NCBI GenBank assembly: GCA_037962975.1 | Contig: JAYKXN010000197.1 | Location: 1 to 64,000 of the forward strand | Length of the DNA: 64,000 bases | Direction of reading: 5' to 3' | Origin: Clitoria ternatea | Lineage: Eukaryota; Streptophyta; Magnoliopsida; Fabales; Fabaceae | Shown here: piece after piece, positions 61,462 through 64,000 of the stretch | Layout of the letters: every line of letters starts with the position of its first letter | Position numbering within the stretch: the first letter of the stretch is position 1 | Notes under the pieces: generated by a model | The model's database searches: none | The model's input: the letters and a program-made list of their open reading frames with translations, nothing else | Told to the model about the DNA's origin: nothing | Program-made: the position numbers and the translations under genes

Positions 61462-64000
61462 ATATATATTATTAATTATTATATTCTTTTATTTTTTGAG
61501 GTTTATTTAGTAAGAGAATCGTGTAAGGGGTCACATCAAGTCTTAATTGATGCATTTCATTTAAAATATATTAATATTAATTAAAAATATAAATCATATA
61601 TTTTATTTTTCCTTAGTTTTTAATGTATTTTCTCTTATCCTTTTTATGACATGTGTTTTAGTATTTTTTATGTTTATTTATATATGACTTTTTTAATTTT
61701 ACAATGTGCATTGATTATTTTTTTCAACATATACTCTTATTAAATAATCTTGATACTATTTATATCAGTGGAATATGAAATAATCATTGATCTTTATTCT
61801 CTATTATTCAATGTAATTTTAAAAGTAACACAAGAATAATTGATAAGTTTAACATGTTTACCTAAAATAACTAAATTTCTTAATCAACATAAAATAACAT
61901 AATATGGTGATACAAAACGCACTAGTGGCGGGACTTCTTTTCTTTTTAAAAGTTTTATACAATATTTATAAATACTTTCAATGTTGTTTTGGATTCCATA
62001 CAATGAAACTACTTAATAATTTTCATGCGTGTGTACGTGTATCCATGCATGTGTGTGCATTTGTGAGGTCTATGTGAGTCTTTTTAGTTGTTTTATAACC
62101 AGAATGAATCATTATTGTTACAAATAGCATTCTTAAATGGAGTTAGTCATCTTTGATATCAATTATATGTTATTATTTTTATAAATATTATTCTTAATTA
62201 GATTCTCTCACTTTTGCTATCAATTATCAATAGAAGATGATTAATTCCCTTTTCCATTTATTGATAGTAAAGATCGATAGTAAAAGAATGTGATAAAATT
62301 AATTAACAAATTATATATTATTAATTATTATATTCTTTTATTTTTTGATGTTTATTTAGTAAGAGAATCATGTAAGGGGTCACATCAAGTCTTAATTGAT
62401 GCATTTAATTTAAAATATATTAATATTAATTAAAATTATAAATAATATATTTATTTTTCCTTAATTTTTAATGTATTTTCTCTTATCCATTTTATGACAT
62501 GTGTTTTAGAATTTTTCATGTTAATTTTTATATGACTTCTTTCAATTTACGATGTACATTGATTATTTTTTTCAACACATACTCTTATTAATTAATCTTG
62601 ATACTATTTATATCAATGGAATATGAAATAATTATTGATCTTTCTTCTTTATTATTCAAAGTAATTTAAAAGTATACCAAGAATAATTGACAAGTTTAAT
62701 ATATTTACCTAAATTAACTAAATTTGTTAATCAACATAAAATAACATAATATGATGATAGAAAAAATACTAGTGGCGAGACTTCTTTTCTTTTTAAAAGT
62801 TTTATACAATATTTATAAATACTTTCAATGTTGTTTTGGATTCCATACAATGACACTACTTAATAATTTTCATGTGTGCGTACGTGCGTCCAAGCATATG
62901 TGTCCATTTATAAAGTCTTTATGAGTTTTTTTAGTCGTTTTATGATGTGAATGAATCATTATTTGTACAAATAGCATTCTTAAATGGATTCAGTTATCTT
63001 TGATATCACTGATATGTTATTATTTTTATAAATAACATTATTAATTAGAATTCTTTCACTTTTACTATCAATTATCAATAGAGGTTGATTAGTTCCCTTT
63101 TTAAATTTATTGATAGTAAAGATCGATAGTAAAGGAATCTGACAAATATAATTAACAAATTATATATTATTAATAATTATATTGTTTTATTTTTAAGGTT
63201 TATTTAGTAAGAGAATCGCGTAAGGGTTCACATCAGGTTTTAATTGATGTATGTAATTTAAAATATATAATATTAATTAAAAATATAAATAATATATTTT
63301 ATGACATGTGTTTTAGAATTTTTCTTGTTAATTTTTATATAAATATAGAATATTAATTAAAAATATAAATAATCATTATTCTTTCATCCTATTATTCAAC
63401 ATAATTTTAAAACTATACCAAGAATAATTGACAAGTTTAATATGTTTACCTAAAATAACTAAATTTCTTACTCAACATAAAATAACATAATATGGTGATA
63501 GAAAAAGAACTAGTAGCGAGACTTCTTTCCTTTTTAAAAGATTTATACAATATTTATAAATACTTTCAATGTTGTTCTAGATTCCATAGAATGAAACTAC
63601 TTAATAATTTTTATGCGTGTGTACGTACGTCCATGCATGCGTGTGCATTTATGAAGTCTTTGTGAGTTTTTTAGTCGTTTTATAACCAAAATGATCATTA
63701 TTTTTACAAATAGCATTCTTAAATGAAGTTAGTCATCTTTGATATCAATTATATGTTATTATTTTATAAATATTATTCTTAATTAGACTTTCTCACTTTT
63801 ACTATTAATTATCAATAGAAGATGATGAATTCCTTTTTCCATTTGTTGATAGTAAAGATCGATAGTAAAAGAATGTGACAAAATTAATTAACAAACTATA
63901 TATTATTATTAATTATATTCTTTAATTTTTTAAGGTTTATTTAGTAAGAGAATCGTGTAAGGGATCACACAAGTCTTAATTAATGCATTTAATTTAAAAT
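61462..64000 (+). repeat. Satellite family B, second array (continues past the window)
   Basis: B sequence resumes inside a unit at about 61462 (TATATTATTAATTATTATATTC) and holds three tracts, near 62025, 62871 and 63615. All units are of the B1 type (CAATGAAACTACTTAATAAT or close variants; TAACC(A)GAATGAATC and GGAGTTAGTCATC). The closest relatives are the units at 6.7 and 7.5 kb. Orientation is the same as in the main array. No gene is present. Confidence 0.9.
63255..63385 (+). repeat. Rearranged patch in a shortened B1 unit
   Basis: A stretch with ATATTAATTAAAAATATAAA occurs at about 63269-63294 and again at about 63350-63373. The normal downstream block (TTTTTCCTTAGTTTTTAATG and the TATATGACTTC to TGAAATA segment) is missing. 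The tracts on either side are only about 744 bp apart. Confidence 0.6.

Overview
The window is very AT-rich, non-coding tandem-repeat DNA, most likely from a flowering plant and probably a dicot. The evidence for a plant is two CACTA-type transposon termini (CACTACAAGAAA / CACTATAAGAAA with GGCGGTTT subterminal motifs) and long satellite arrays of near-kilobase units. The species cannot be named from the sequence. No complete protein-coding gene is supported. Almost every open frame is a by-product of the repeat units.

Layout: 1-1070 is non-satellite DNA that ends at 1070 in a CACTA terminus. Read on the minus strand, it resembles the promoter, leader and first exons of a transcribed unit. 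1071-6120 holds satellite family A (five full units of about 925-950 bp plus a partial one). 6121-54700 holds satellite family B, about 58 units with a mean of about 834 bp. 54701-60618 holds family A again (a partial unit plus six full ones). 60622-61461 starts with a second CACTA terminus and is cut off by a return of family B, which runs from 61462 past the end of the window. All A and B units lie in the same orientation.

The B array is layered. Its margins (6.1-9.96 kb, 54.08-54.70 kb and 61.5-64 kb) are an older, more diverged form, B1. The interior (9.96-54.08 kb) is a second form, B2, organised in higher-order repeats. A six-unit, roughly 5.0-kb period is visible in the left half through a short-unit marker at 11.3, 16.3 and 21.3 kb. 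Four nearly identical 5-6 unit blocks lie at 25.0-44.2 kb, and a three-unit block recurs at 44.2 and 51.7 kb. Every B unit carries a G+C-rich, CpG-rich alternating purine/pyrimidine tract with a CATGCATG core, and most carry a potential hairpin.

The most informative observation is that both CACTA termini abut exactly the same nucleotide of the family-A unit (site CCT), with an intact A unit on each side. This fits one ancient insertion whose two ends now bracket a roughly 60-kb A-B-A block in the order right end, satellites, left end. That order would arise if the whole block was tandemly duplicated with the transposon at the boundary. A second nested event is suggested by three shared substitutions in the two B1 units that flank the B2 core, as if B2 had expanded inside a single B1 unit.
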